In this document: positions 17,154 through 24,575 of the stretch, in pieces
Position numbering within the stretch: the first letter of the stretch is position 1
How the letters are laid out: every line of letters begins with the position of its first letter
NCBI GenBank assembly: GCA_020439405.1
Contig: JAGQSS010000002.1
Location: 1-62,697 of the forward strand
Length of the DNA stretch: 62,697 nucleotides
From: Ilumatobacter sp.
Lineage (GTDB): Bacteria > Actinomycetota > Acidimicrobiia > Acidimicrobiales > Ilumatobacteraceae
Direction of reading: 5' to 3'
Translations under genes and position numbers: made by a program
The notes under the pieces: model-generated
What the model saw: the letters and a program-made list of their open reading frames with translations, nothing else
Database searches by the model: none
Told to the model about the DNA's origin: nothing

Positions 17154-17969
17154 TCAGTGCTTCTTGCGGAGCAGCACCTGCTGGGCGATCGACGCCGCAT
17201 GCACGCCCGAGTCGGTCCATGCGTCGGCGGTCACCAGGCCGCGGGCCCCAGAGAGACCGTGGGTGCGCGCGTCGAACCAGTGCCACTCGTCGGCGCGACT
17301 CGGCCGGTGGAACCAGACGGCGTGGTCGAGGCTCGCGCCCTGGAACCAGGTGCGGTCGTCCTCGCGGCCGGCGAACTCGGGATGCAGGTAACGGGCCGGT
17401 CGGGAGGGAGCGGCGTCGGACATGAACGCGAGCCCGCACGCGTGCACCGCGGGATCGTCGGGGAGGTCGGCGTCGAGGCGGATCCAGTAGCCGATCCGAC
17501 CCTCGGGCGAGACGACCATCTTGCGCTCCAGCAGCGCACCCCATGAGTGGTTGCGAGCGGCGGGATCGTGGGGGCGCGGGAGGTCGTCGGGGACCGAGCC
17601 GGGTGCGACGTCGGCTTCGTCCTCGGGCGTCTGGAACGAGGCCGACAGGTTGAGGATCGCCCCGGCCGACTGGCGGGCGACGACTTGCCGGGTGGTGAAC
17701 GAGCGCCCCTCTCGGAGACGTTCGACTTCGAACCGCACCGGTTCGTCCGGGCTGCCGGGCCGGATGAAGTACGAGTGCAACGAGTGGACGGGGCGCCCCG
17801 GGTCGACGGTGGCGATCGCCGCCCGCAACGCCTGGGCCACGACCTGGCCGCCGTACAGGCGTCCGCCCCACGGGTACTCGGCGGTGGTGCCGACGAAGGT
17901 GTCGGGACCGTGCGGCTCGAGCGTCAGCAGTTCGACGAAGTCGACGGTCCGGAAACTGGGGGTGGCCAT
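17154..17969 (-). CDS. acyl-CoA thioesterase II (TesB-like)
   Basis: 271-residue double-hotdog thioesterase hydrolysing acyl-CoA to free acid and CoA. Visible family blocks: GGRLYGGQVVAQAL at the N-terminus, SLHSYFIRPGSPDEPVRFEVERLREGRSF, then SLDHAVWFHRP and WTDSGVHAASIAQ, which carry the catalytic Asp/Thr/Gln region. Start ATG 17969 (MATPSFRTVD); an upstream in-frame reading runs through the divergent regulator's promoter. Convergent with treZ (13-base gap) and divergent from a TetR gene whose operator-like repeat lies between them. Confidence 0.92.
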   Translation of the reverse strand: MATPSFRTVDFVELLTLEPHGPDTFVGTTAEYPWGGRLYGGQVVAQALRAAIATVDPGRPVHSLHSYFIRPGSPDEPVRFEVERLREGRSFTTRQVVARQSAGAILNLSASFQTPEDEADVAPGSVPDDLPRPHDPAARNHSWGALLERKMVVSPEGRIGYWIRLDADLPDDPAVHACGLAFMSDAAPSRPARYLHPEFAGREDDRTWFQGASLDHAVWFHRPSRADEWHWFDARTHGLSGARGLVTADAWTDSGVHAASIAQQVLLRKKH

Positions 17970-18008
17970 CGGGGCAGTCTTCCCGGTTCGCGTCGGCCCT
18001 GTCGATTT

Positions 18009-18039
18009 ACGACACTTGACTGAATAAGACAACTGTCGT
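18009..18039. promoter_or_regulatory. inverted repeat between tesB-like and TetR genes
   Basis: Arms ACGACACTT (18009-18017) and AACTGTCGT (18031-18039), 8 of 9 positions complementary, with a 13-base AT-rich centre that contains TTGACTGAATAAGAC. A nested GACA-AC-TGTC palindrome lies in the right half. It starts 40 bases upstream of the tesB-like start and ends 13 bases before the TetR start. Typical place for a TetR autoregulatory operator. Confidence 0.5.
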
Positions 18040-18051
18040 CATCTCCGTGTC

Positions 18052-18689
18052 GTGTCACGTCGAGGGGACCTGGCCCGGATCGCCTTGATCGAGGCCGCCG
18101 AACAGCTCTTCGCCGAGCGCGGGATCGAGAGTGTGTCGCTCCGCGACATCTCCGCGGCGGCGGGGCAGCGCAACCACTCGGCCGCGCAATACCACTTCGT
18201 CGATCGAGCCGGACTCGTCGCCGCCGTCTACGAGCACCGCATGCGCCTCGTCGACGAACGCCGGCGCGACCTGATCGACGCCATCGAACGCGACGTGCCC
18301 GAAGGTGACCGACTCGAATGGCTCGTCGAGGCGACCATCCGGCCGCTCGTCGAGGTCGTCGACGAGACCGACGGGTGGTACGCCCGATTCCTCGTCCGTA
18401 CCCGGTGGGATGCCTTCGCTCGTCAGGTGCTCGCCGACCTCCCGGCGTCACGAGCTTCCGTCGTGCCGTCGAGCTCATCGCCGCCGAACTCGACGGTCCG
18501 CTGTGGGCCCGGCTCGATCGGATCGACCAGATGGCCACGCTGTTCATCGGGACGATCGCCGGCTGGGAGTGGCGCCGACACGACCGGGAACGTGCGCACG
18601 ACACCGACGCGCTCACCGCCGACCTGACGGCCACCTGCCTGGCCGTCCTCACCGCACGCGTTCGCGTGCCCGACAGGAGTTCACCATGA
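18052..18689 (+). pseudogene. TetR-family regulator, broken by a one-base frameshift
   Basis: N-terminal frame from GTG 18052 has a clear TetR helix-turn-helix (IEAAEQLFAERGIESVSLRDISAAAGQ, then AAQYHFVDRAGLVAAVY). After VLADLPA it turns into low-complexity sequence, while the +1 frame continues as GVTSFRRAVELIAAELDGPL and ends at 18689. Adding one C to CCC at 18441-18443 joins them as DLPGVTSFRRA, a normal TetR ligand domain of about 212 residues. The repaired stop overlaps the dioxygenase ATG as ATGA, which strongly supports the repaired frame as the true one. Likely controls the dioxygenase gene and itself. Either an assembly indel or a fresh mutation. Confidence 0.82.
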
Positions 18690-19600
18690 CCGACACCGCC
18701 GACGCACCCGTCCGCTTCCGTTCCGGACTCCGGTTCGGGCCACAGGTCGCGCCCCGCACGCCCGACGGCTGGGTCGACGAGCCGTACGCACCGTTCGAGC
18801 TGCGCCCGAAGAGCCCGACGATCGGTGCCGAGGTCGTTGGCGTCGATCTGCTCGACCTCGACGACGCGACGTTCGCCGAGCTGCATCGCGCACTCCTCGA
18901 ATGGAAGGTGCTGTTCTTCCGCGACACCGGCCTCGACGGTGAGTCGCACGCCGCGCTGGGCGCCCGCTGGGGCGAACTCGAGTTCCACCCGTTCCTCACC
19001 AACGCTCCCCATCGGCCGACCGCGGTCCGGTTCGAGAAGAACGAGGCGGTCAGCGGGTACGAGAACGTCTGGCACAGTGACGTCAGTTGGCGTGAGGTCC
19101 CGTCGCTCGGCTCGCTGCTCCGTGCGGTCGAGGTCCCGCCGACCGGCGGCGACACCCTGTGGGCCGACATGGGGGCGGCGTACGACTGCCTCCCCGACGA
19201 CGTCAAGGAACGGATCGACGGGCTCCAGGCCGTTCACGACTGGATCGACACGTTCGGCGCTCGCATGTCGGACGACGAGCGTGAGGCGACCCGGGCCGAC
19301 TTCCCGCCCTCGGTCCACCCTGTCGTGCGCACGCACCCCGAGACCGGCCGCAAGACGCTCTACGTGAACGCCATCTTCACGACCGAGATCCTCGGCCTCG
19401 ACCCGGTCGAGGGCGATCGGCTGCTCGAGTACCTGTGCCGGCAGGCCGACTATCCGGAGTACCAGTGCCGGTGGACGTGGACGCCGGGCGACCTGGCGAT
19501 CTGGGACAACCGGGCGACCCAGCACTACGCCACCTCCGACTACCACCCGAACCGCCGGGTGATGGAGCGGATCACCGTCATCGGCGACCGCCCCTTCTGA
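18686..19600 (+). CDS. TauD/TfdA-family Fe(II)/2-oxoglutarate dioxygenase
   Basis: 304-residue non-heme iron oxygenase. Iron triad: WHSDVSW gives H-x-D (about residue 128-130) and NRATQHYA gives the distal His; the 2-oxoglutarate Arg is in NRRVMERITV. Also SLLRAVEVPPTGGDTLWADM and HPVVRTHPETGRKTLYVN, common to TfdA-like enzymes acting on taurine, alkyl sulfates or aryloxy acids. Substrate unknown. Start ATG 18686 has a strong ribosome site (AGGAG, 7 bases). Overlaps the TetR stop by four bases, so they form an operon. Confidence 0.92.
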   Translation: MTDTADAPVRFRSGLRFGPQVAPRTPDGWVDEPYAPFELRPKSPTIGAEVVGVDLLDLDDATFAELHRALLEWKVLFFRDTGLDGESHAALGARWGELEFHPFLTNAPHRPTAVRFEKNEAVSGYENVWHSDVSWREVPSLGSLLRAVEVPPTGGDTLWADMGAAYDCLPDDVKERIDGLQAVHDWIDTFGARMSDDEREATRADFPPSVHPVVRTHPETGRKTLYVNAIFTTEILGLDPVEGDRLLEYLCRQADYPEYQCRWTWTPGDLAIWDNRATQHYATSDYHPNRRVMERITVIGDRPF

Positions 19601-19607
19601 CCCCACG

Positions 19608-20657
19608 TCAGCCACGGTCGCCATCACGCCGCGGTTCGTCGACGTCGGTCACGACGACCTTGCCGCGAGCGGCTCCCGACTGGAGGTAGCGCATTGCGTC
19701 TGCGGTCCGGTGCAGCGGGAACCGACGGTCGACCACCGGGCGGACCCGGCCGGTGTCGACCAGGTCGACGAGCCGCTCGAGGTGGGTGGCGTCCTCGCTC
19801 GCCACGAACGTCGTCAGACGCTGCCCGACGAACGGTGAGATGGCCATCGCCCGGAACTGGCGGTCGAGTCCGCCGAGCCAGCGACCGCCGCCCTCGCCGC
19901 CCACGATGACGACCGTGCCGTCGGGGGTGAGGGCGCGACGCAGATCGCGAAGTCGACGATTGCCACCGGTGTCGATGATGACGTCGTAGCTGCCGGTCCG
20001 AGCGAGCGGGTCGTCGGTGCGATAGTCGACGACGTGGTCGGCGCCGAGGTCGGCCACGAGATCGAGTTTGCCGGTGCTCGCCACGCCGGTCACCTCGGCG
20101 CCGATCGCGTGGGCGATCTGGACCGCGTAGGTCCCGACGCCGCCGGACGCACCGAGGATCAGCACGCGCTGGCCCGCTCGGACCCGCCCGTGGTCCTCGA
20201 CGGCCTGCAGCGCCGTCGAACCGGTGACGGCCAGCACACCGGCATCGACGAGGTCGAGCGTGCGTGGGGCGACGGCGAGCTTGCGCTCGGGTGCGGCGGA
20301 GTACTCGGCGAAGCTGCCGCGCCCGATGCCGACGACGTGGTCGCCCTCGACGAATCGGGTGACCTTGGTACCGACCGCTTCGACGACGCCCGACAGGTCG
20401 AGGCCCGGTGTGGCGGTCCGCGGTCGGCGCAGTCCGAACCCGAGCCGGGTCGGGTACGGCAGACCGGTCATCAGGTGGCCGACGCCGCGGTCGACGCCGG
20501 CGCCGACCACTCGGACGAGCACCTCTTCGTCGCCGATCGCCGGTCGATCGACGTGCTCGAGGACGAGCTCGTCGGGGCCGCCGTAGCGGTGTTGGACGAT
20601 CGCACGCATGGTGGTCGCGTCGGTCGCGGTGGGTCGTGGGGACTGGATGGTGGACAT
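19608..20657 (-). CDS. zinc-free MDR-family NAD(P)H:quinone-type oxidoreductase
   Basis: 349-residue medium-chain dehydrogenase. N-terminal GroES-like domain (MRAIVQHRYGGPDELVLEHV; TPGLDLSGVVEAVG), Rossmann domain with ILGASGGVGTYAVQIA (nucleotide loop) and GADHVVDYRTDD. The zinc-binding Cys/His residues of alcohol dehydrogenases are not evident, which points to a quinone- or enoyl-reductase-like activity. Start ATG 20657 with ribosome site GAGGAG. Follows the DUF4386 gene by 30 bases on the same strand; convergent with the dioxygenase. Confidence 0.9.
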   Translation of the reverse strand: MSTIQSPRPTATDATTMRAIVQHRYGGPDELVLEHVDRPAIGDEEVLVRVVGAGVDRGVGHLMTGLPYPTRLGFGLRRPRTATPGLDLSGVVEAVGTKVTRFVEGDHVVGIGRGSFAEYSAAPERKLAVAPRTLDLVDAGVLAVTGSTALQAVEDHGRVRAGQRVLILGASGGVGTYAVQIAHAIGAEVTGVASTGKLDLVADLGADHVVDYRTDDPLARTGSYDVIIDTGGNRRLRDLRRALTPDGTVVIVGGEGGGRWLGGLDRQFRAMAISPFVGQRLTTFVASEDATHLERLVDLVDTGRVRPVVDRRFPLHRTADAMRYLQSGAARGKVVVTDVDEPRRDGDRG

Positions 20658-20687
20658 GACGATCTCCTCGTGGTCCGGCGGATCGGC

Positions 20688-21479
20688 TCAGACGACCGTC
20701 GTGATGGGTCGGGGGAGCGCTGCCGCCGGGGTGCGCAGGCCCTTGGTGATGAGCAGGAGGGCGAACCACAGTTCGGTGGCGAGTGCGATCCCGTAGAACG
20801 GGTCGATCGCGGCGCTCAGGTCCGGAGCGAACGCTGCGGCGAACGAGCCGACGAGGTACACCGTCCCGGTCGCGTACATGCCGAACGCCAGCAGACGCGG
20901 CGTCAGGCGTGACACCTGCAGCAGTCGGCCGACGGCGAGGCAGCTCAGCCCGAAGGCGATCAACCCGATGTCGTAGCCGAGGGCGTGCCGCTCGATCGCG
21001 TCGAGCGCCTCCTGAGCCGGTCCGGGAAGGACCGTTCCGTTCGCGGTGACGGTGTCCTGGGCGTGACCGAGTGCCGAGACGAGCACGAGCAGATTGACCG
21101 CGATGACGGCGCCCTGGATCAGCCGGAGCACGGTCGCCGTCAGTGCGAGGCGACGGTCGACGTGGCGCAGCAGGCGGAACAACCCGAAGGCCACGATCGC
21201 GTCGAAGACGACCATGGCGACGTCGGCGCCGACGCCGGCGCCGAACAGGCCCGGTGAGCCGGCGATGTTGGCGGCGGTCTCGATCGGGTCGTCGTCGACG
21301 ACGAGCGAGCCGCGAACGGCGAACTCGGCGAAGACGCCGGTGGCGATGATGCCGAGGTAGGCGAGACCGGTGACCCGGGCGACGGTGCGTGCCCGGCCCG
21401 GTGTGGTGGCGCTGCTCGTGTCGGGGTGACCGGCTGCACGGTGGTGGGTGGTGACGCTGGTGACGGTGCCGTTCGACAT
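20688..21479 (-). CDS. DUF4386 family membrane protein
   Basis: 263-residue integral membrane protein with about six helices: VTGLAYLGIIATGVFAEF, DVAMVVFDAIVAFGLF, LIQGAVIAVNLLVLVSAL, GYDIGLIAFGLSCLAVG, YATGTVYLVGSFAAAF. Matches DUF4386, of unknown function. Start ATG 21479 has a clear AGGAGG ribosome site 4 bases upstream. Likely co-transcribed with the MDR oxidoreductase, and divergent from an AraC-type regulator that probably controls both. A second DUF4386 gene occurs at 27680, also beside a regulator. Confidence 0.85.
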   Translation of the reverse strand: MSNGTVTSVTTHHRAAGHPDTSSATTPGRARTVARVTGLAYLGIIATGVFAEFAVRGSLVVDDDPIETAANIAGSPGLFGAGVGADVAMVVFDAIVAFGLFRLLRHVDRRLALTATVLRLIQGAVIAVNLLVLVSALGHAQDTVTANGTVLPGPAQEALDAIERHALGYDIGLIAFGLSCLAVGRLLQVSRLTPRLLAFGMYATGTVYLVGSFAAAFAPDLSAAIDPFYGIALATELWFALLLITKGLRTPAAALPRPITTVV

Positions 21480-21550
21480 GGTTCCTCCTGATGGATCGAT
21501 GTGTTGGTCGATGACACGATCGACGGTACGGATGCGCCCCAGGTCGGGTC

Positions 21551-21567
21551 TTGGCTGCTCCGGCCAA
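21551..21567. promoter_or_regulatory. candidate AraC-type operator
   Basis: TTGGC-TGCTCCG-GCCAA inverted repeat, followed by TTGACCGG and a further CGGCCAGG copy (about 21580-21590), in the gap between DUF4386 and the AraC gene. Repeated GGCCA half-sites at about 20-base spacing suit an AraC-family binding region. Confidence 0.35.
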
Positions 21568-21615
21568 GCTGTTGACCGGATCGGCCAGGCGGTCGTCCGT
21601 GCTAGAACCGACGCC

Positions 21616-22626
21616 ATGCCATCGGTCGGGACGCCGGTCATCCGGCGGATCGTCGCCGTCGCCCGGTCGGGCGAACCCGAGTCGGCGCTGCTCGCGAGCG
21701 TCGGCCTCTCGGCCGACCCGGGCGCCGCACCGTGGCAGGGCGAAGCGGTCGACGCCGACGCCTACTACGACCTGATCGAGCGTCTCGCCTGGCCTGACGA
21801 TCCCGAACTGCCCTTCCGATACGGGGCGTCGATCCGCGCTGACGACCTCGGCGCGCTCGGGCTGGCGATGAAGACGGCACCTACGGCCGGTGATGCGCTC
21901 CATCGCCTCGTCCGCTACGTCCTCGTGCTGAGCGACACGCTCGAGTACGAGTTCACCGATCGCGCGAGCGGTCGGCTGTTCGCGCTCAACGGGCGGCCGC
22001 ACCATCGACCCGGATCGGCGATGGCGAACGAGTGCGCCCTGGCGGCGGTCGTGTCGATGTTGCGAGCGGCGGTCGGCGACGATCTCGCGCCCGGCTCGGT
22101 GTCGTTCCGGCACGAACGACCGGCCGACGATCGGCCTCACCGTGAGTACTTCCGATGCGAGGTCCGGTTCGGGTCCGACGTCGACGGCTTGGTGTTCGAC
22201 TCGGGTCAGCTCGAACGGCCCACGTTGCTGGCCGACGAGGGCCTGTCGGCGTACCTGCTGTCCCAACTCGACGAGTTGCGTTCGCAGGCGGTCGATCGCT
22301 CGCTCGTGACGACGGTCCGTGGCGTGATCGCCGACTCGCTCGCCGACGGGCAACCAAGCAAGTCGCAGGTCGCCCGCCGACTCGGCATGAGCGAGCGAAC
22401 CCTCCATCGCCGCCTCGCCGACGAAGGCGAGTCGTTCCAGACCCTCGTGACGCGCGCCCGTCAGGACGCGGCCGAGTCGCTGCTCCGGTCCGGTCGCCAC
22501 TCGCTCGTCGACGTCGCGTTCCTCACCGGCTTCTCCGACCAGACGGCGTTCACCCGTGCGTTCAAGCGCTGGACCGGCCTGACGCCGTCCGAGTTCCGCG
22601 ACCGCGCAACCGCTGGACCGGCCTGA
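21616..22626 (+). CDS. AraC-family regulator with arabinose-binding-like N-terminus
   Basis: 336 residues. N-terminal Arabinose_bd-type domain (SAMANECALAAVVSMLRAAV), then two C-terminal helix-turn-helix motifs: KSQVARRLGMSERTLHRRLADEG and DVAFLTGFSDQTAFTRAFKRWTGLTPSEFR. Start ATG 21616, as upstream in-frame sequence is intergenic. Its last 11 codons run into the second copy of a 29-base direct repeat and overlap the convergent MFS gene, an unusual end. Likely controls the divergent DUF4386-MDR pair. Confidence 0.9.
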   Translation: MPSVGTPVIRRIVAVARSGEPESALLASVGLSADPGAAPWQGEAVDADAYYDLIERLAWPDDPELPFRYGASIRADDLGALGLAMKTAPTAGDALHRLVRYVLVLSDTLEYEFTDRASGRLFALNGRPHHRPGSAMANECALAAVVSMLRAAVGDDLAPGSVSFRHERPADDRPHREYFRCEVRFGSDVDGLVFDSGQLERPTLLADEGLSAYLLSQLDELRSQAVDRSLVTTVRGVIADSLADGQPSKSQVARRLGMSERTLHRRLADEGESFQTLVTRARQDAAESLLRSGRHSLVDVAFLTGFSDQTAFTRAFKRWTGLTPSEFRDRATAGPA

Positions 22627-23851
22627 CGCCGTCCGAGTTGATCGACCGTCCGGCCGCTCCGAACGGCTGCGACGCCATCACGAAGCCGGCACACGCCAGG
22701 GCGCCGAGGCCACCGACCGCAAACGGCACCCGGGCCGCCGTGGCCTGCACGACCCAGCCCATCAGCAGGGCGCCGATCGGTGTGCTGCCGAACTGGGCCA
22801 TCTGGTGCAGGGCCATCACACGACCCTGCATCGCCGGCTCGGTCGATCGCTGGAGCACGACGGTGTCGACCGACTGGAAGGTGGCGGAGGCGAATCCGAG
22901 CGGGACACTCATGGCGACGAACGCCCAGTACGTCGGCGCGAACGCCAGGGCGGTGCAGGTGACCGCGAACGCCCCCAGGACCGCAGCCAGCGTTCGCCGG
23001 GGATGGGGCTGGAGACCGGCCACGTAGACGCCACCGGCGATCGAGCCGATCGCGCTGACGCTCATCGCCAGCCCGATCGCACCGGCACCGCGTGCGAACT
23101 CGAACTTGACCATCGAGGGGAACGTCGTCGGGAAGTTCAGCGCGAGAACCCCCACCACCGCCATCACCAGCAGGGGACGCCGGACGTCGGCGTGGCGGCG
23201 AACGTAGGTGAGGCCCTCGCGCAGGCGGCCCTTCGATCGCCCGGTGAGCGGGCGGGTGACGAGTTCGCTCGCCCGCAGCCCGAACAGGGCCACGATCACC
23301 ACGAGATACGACGCGGCGTTGACGGCGAAGCAGACGCCGACGCCGAAGAGTCCGATGAGTGCGCCGGCGAGGGCCGGACCGACCAGCCGAGACACCGAGT
23401 TGATCGTGCTGTTCGCCGCCACCGCGGAAGGGAGCAGGTCGGGCCCGACGAGTTGATACACGAAGGCCTGCATCGCGGGGCGCTCGAATGCGAGCACGAT
23501 GCCGAGCAGCGCCGTCAGGACGGCGATCACCCACATGTCCGCTCGGCCGGTGGCGACCGTCACGCCGAAGATCGTCGCGACGACGCCCGACACCGCCGAC
23601 GTGGCGAGGAGGAGTCGTCGGTTGTCGACACGATCGGCCAGCACACCCGCCGGCGCGCCGAGCAAGAGCATCGGAAGGAACTGGAGTGCCATCACGAAGC
23701 CGAGCCGGTCGCTCCGGTCGGTGAGATCGAGCACGAGCCACGTGACGGCCAGCGCCTGGGTCCACGACCCGACGCTCGAGATGATCTGGCCGATGAAGTA
23801 CCGGCGGAAGTTGGGGGAGTCGAACGCGGCGAACCGCGATGTCGTGGCCAT
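22562..23851 (-). CDS. MFS transporter (drug-export type)
   Basis: 429 residues, about 12 helices; starts MATTSRFAAFDSPNFRRYFIGQIISSVGSW, typical of the MFS_3 (TetA/EntS-like) group, with GAPAGVLADRVDNRRLLLATS as the loop 2-3 motif and NFPTTFPSMVKFEFARGAGAIG mid-protein. Start ATG 23851, since sequence upstream is the divergent promoter. The C-terminal about 25 residues (SINSDGVRPVQRLRGRG) are read from the antisense of the AraC gene end and come from the repeat duplication; they are Arg/Ser-rich and unlike a normal tail. Divergent from an XRE-cupin regulator. Confidence 0.9.
   Translation of the reverse strand: MATTSRFAAFDSPNFRRYFIGQIISSVGSWTQALAVTWLVLDLTDRSDRLGFVMALQFLPMLLLGAPAGVLADRVDNRRLLLATSAVSGVVATIFGVTVATGRADMWVIAVLTALLGIVLAFERPAMQAFVYQLVGPDLLPSAVAANSTINSVSRLVGPALAGALIGLFGVGVCFAVNAASYLVVIVALFGLRASELVTRPLTGRSKGRLREGLTYVRRHADVRRPLLVMAVVGVLALNFPTTFPSMVKFEFARGAGAIGLAMSVSAIGSIAGGVYVAGLQPHPRRTLAAVLGAFAVTCTALAFAPTYWAFVAMSVPLGFASATFQSVDTVVLQRSTEPAMQGRVMALHQMAQFGSTPIGALLMGWVVQATAARVPFAVGGLGALACAGFVMASQPFGAAGRSINSDGVRPVQRLRGRGTRTASGRSSA
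22567..22639. repeat. 29-base direct repeat at the AraC / MFS convergent overlap
   Basis: CGCTGGACCGGCCTGACGCC plus nine more bases occur identically at 22567-22595 and 22611-22639 (period 44 bases). The first copy encodes the conserved AraC end RWTGLTPSE; the second, in another frame, supplies the AraC stop codon and extends the MFS reading frame on the other strand. Looks like a local tandem duplication. Confidence 0.85.
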
Positions 23852-23975
23852 GGTCGGACCTCGGATGGTCGGGCCGGGTGCGGTCACCCGGACTCGTGGT
23901 GGCCACGGTGCGCTCCGTCGGAGACCGATCGCAAAGATCGTTGCCGGTTCCGGGAAATGGTGCTGGAATTGGCCG

Positions 23976-24575
23976 ATGACGTCGTCGACGGCGACCACCG
24001 AAGCGGTCGTGGCCGGCGTCGGCGCCCGCCTTCGGGCCCTGCGCGTCGAACGCGACGTGACGCTCGTCGAACTCGCCCGGCAGACCGGCATCTCCAAGAG
24101 CACGCTGTCACGTCTCGAGACCGGTCAACGCAAGCCCAGCCTCGAACTGCTGCTGCCCATCGCGCGAGCCCACCGCGTCCCCCTCGACGACCTGGTCGGT
24201 GCACCCGACGTGAGCGATCCGCGCATCCGGCTCCGTCCGCAGCGCCGGAACGGACGCGTCGTCGTGCCGCTGACCGAACAACCGACCGGGATGCACGCGT
24301 GGAAGGTGCTGATCCCGCCGAGCCGCGGCACGCCTCGTCTCAAGTCGCACGACGGTTACGAGTGGCTGTACGTCCTCAGCGGCGAACTCCGACTGTTGCT
24401 CGGCGGCCACGACATCACGATGCGCGCCGGTGAGGTGGCCGAGTTCGACACGAAGGTCCCGCATTGGTTCGGTGCCGCCGGCGATCGACCGGTCGAGGTC
24501 CTCAGCCTCCTCAGTCGGCCGGGTGAACGAGCCCACGTGAGGGCGGCGCCACCACGACGGCGACGTGACGGATGA
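23976..24575 (+). CDS. XRE-family regulator with cupin domain
   Basis: 199 residues: helix-turn-helix at about 12-66 (GARLRALRVERDVTLVELARQTGISKSTLSRLETGQRKPS) and a cupin_2 beta barrel at about 110-180 (SHDGYEWLYVLSGELRLLLG, GEVAEFDTKVPHWFGA). The cupin probably senses a small ligand. Start ATG 23976 leaves a 124-base divergent gap to the MFS gene, the obvious target. Overlaps the next LuxR gene by four bases (ATGA). Confidence 0.9.
   Translation: MTSSTATTEAVVAGVGARLRALRVERDVTLVELARQTGISKSTLSRLETGQRKPSLELLLPIARAHRVPLDDLVGAPDVSDPRIRLRPQRRNGRVVVPLTEQPTGMHAWKVLIPPSRGTPRLKSHDGYEWLYVLSGELRLLLGGHDITMRAGEVAEFDTKVPHWFGAAGDRPVEVLSLLSRPGERAHVRAAPPRRRRDG

Noticed and set aside
19624..22500. 958-codon open frame on the minus strand
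   Set aside because: Lies over the MDR, DUF4386 and AraC genes in a wrong frame; Arg-rich shadow without motifs.
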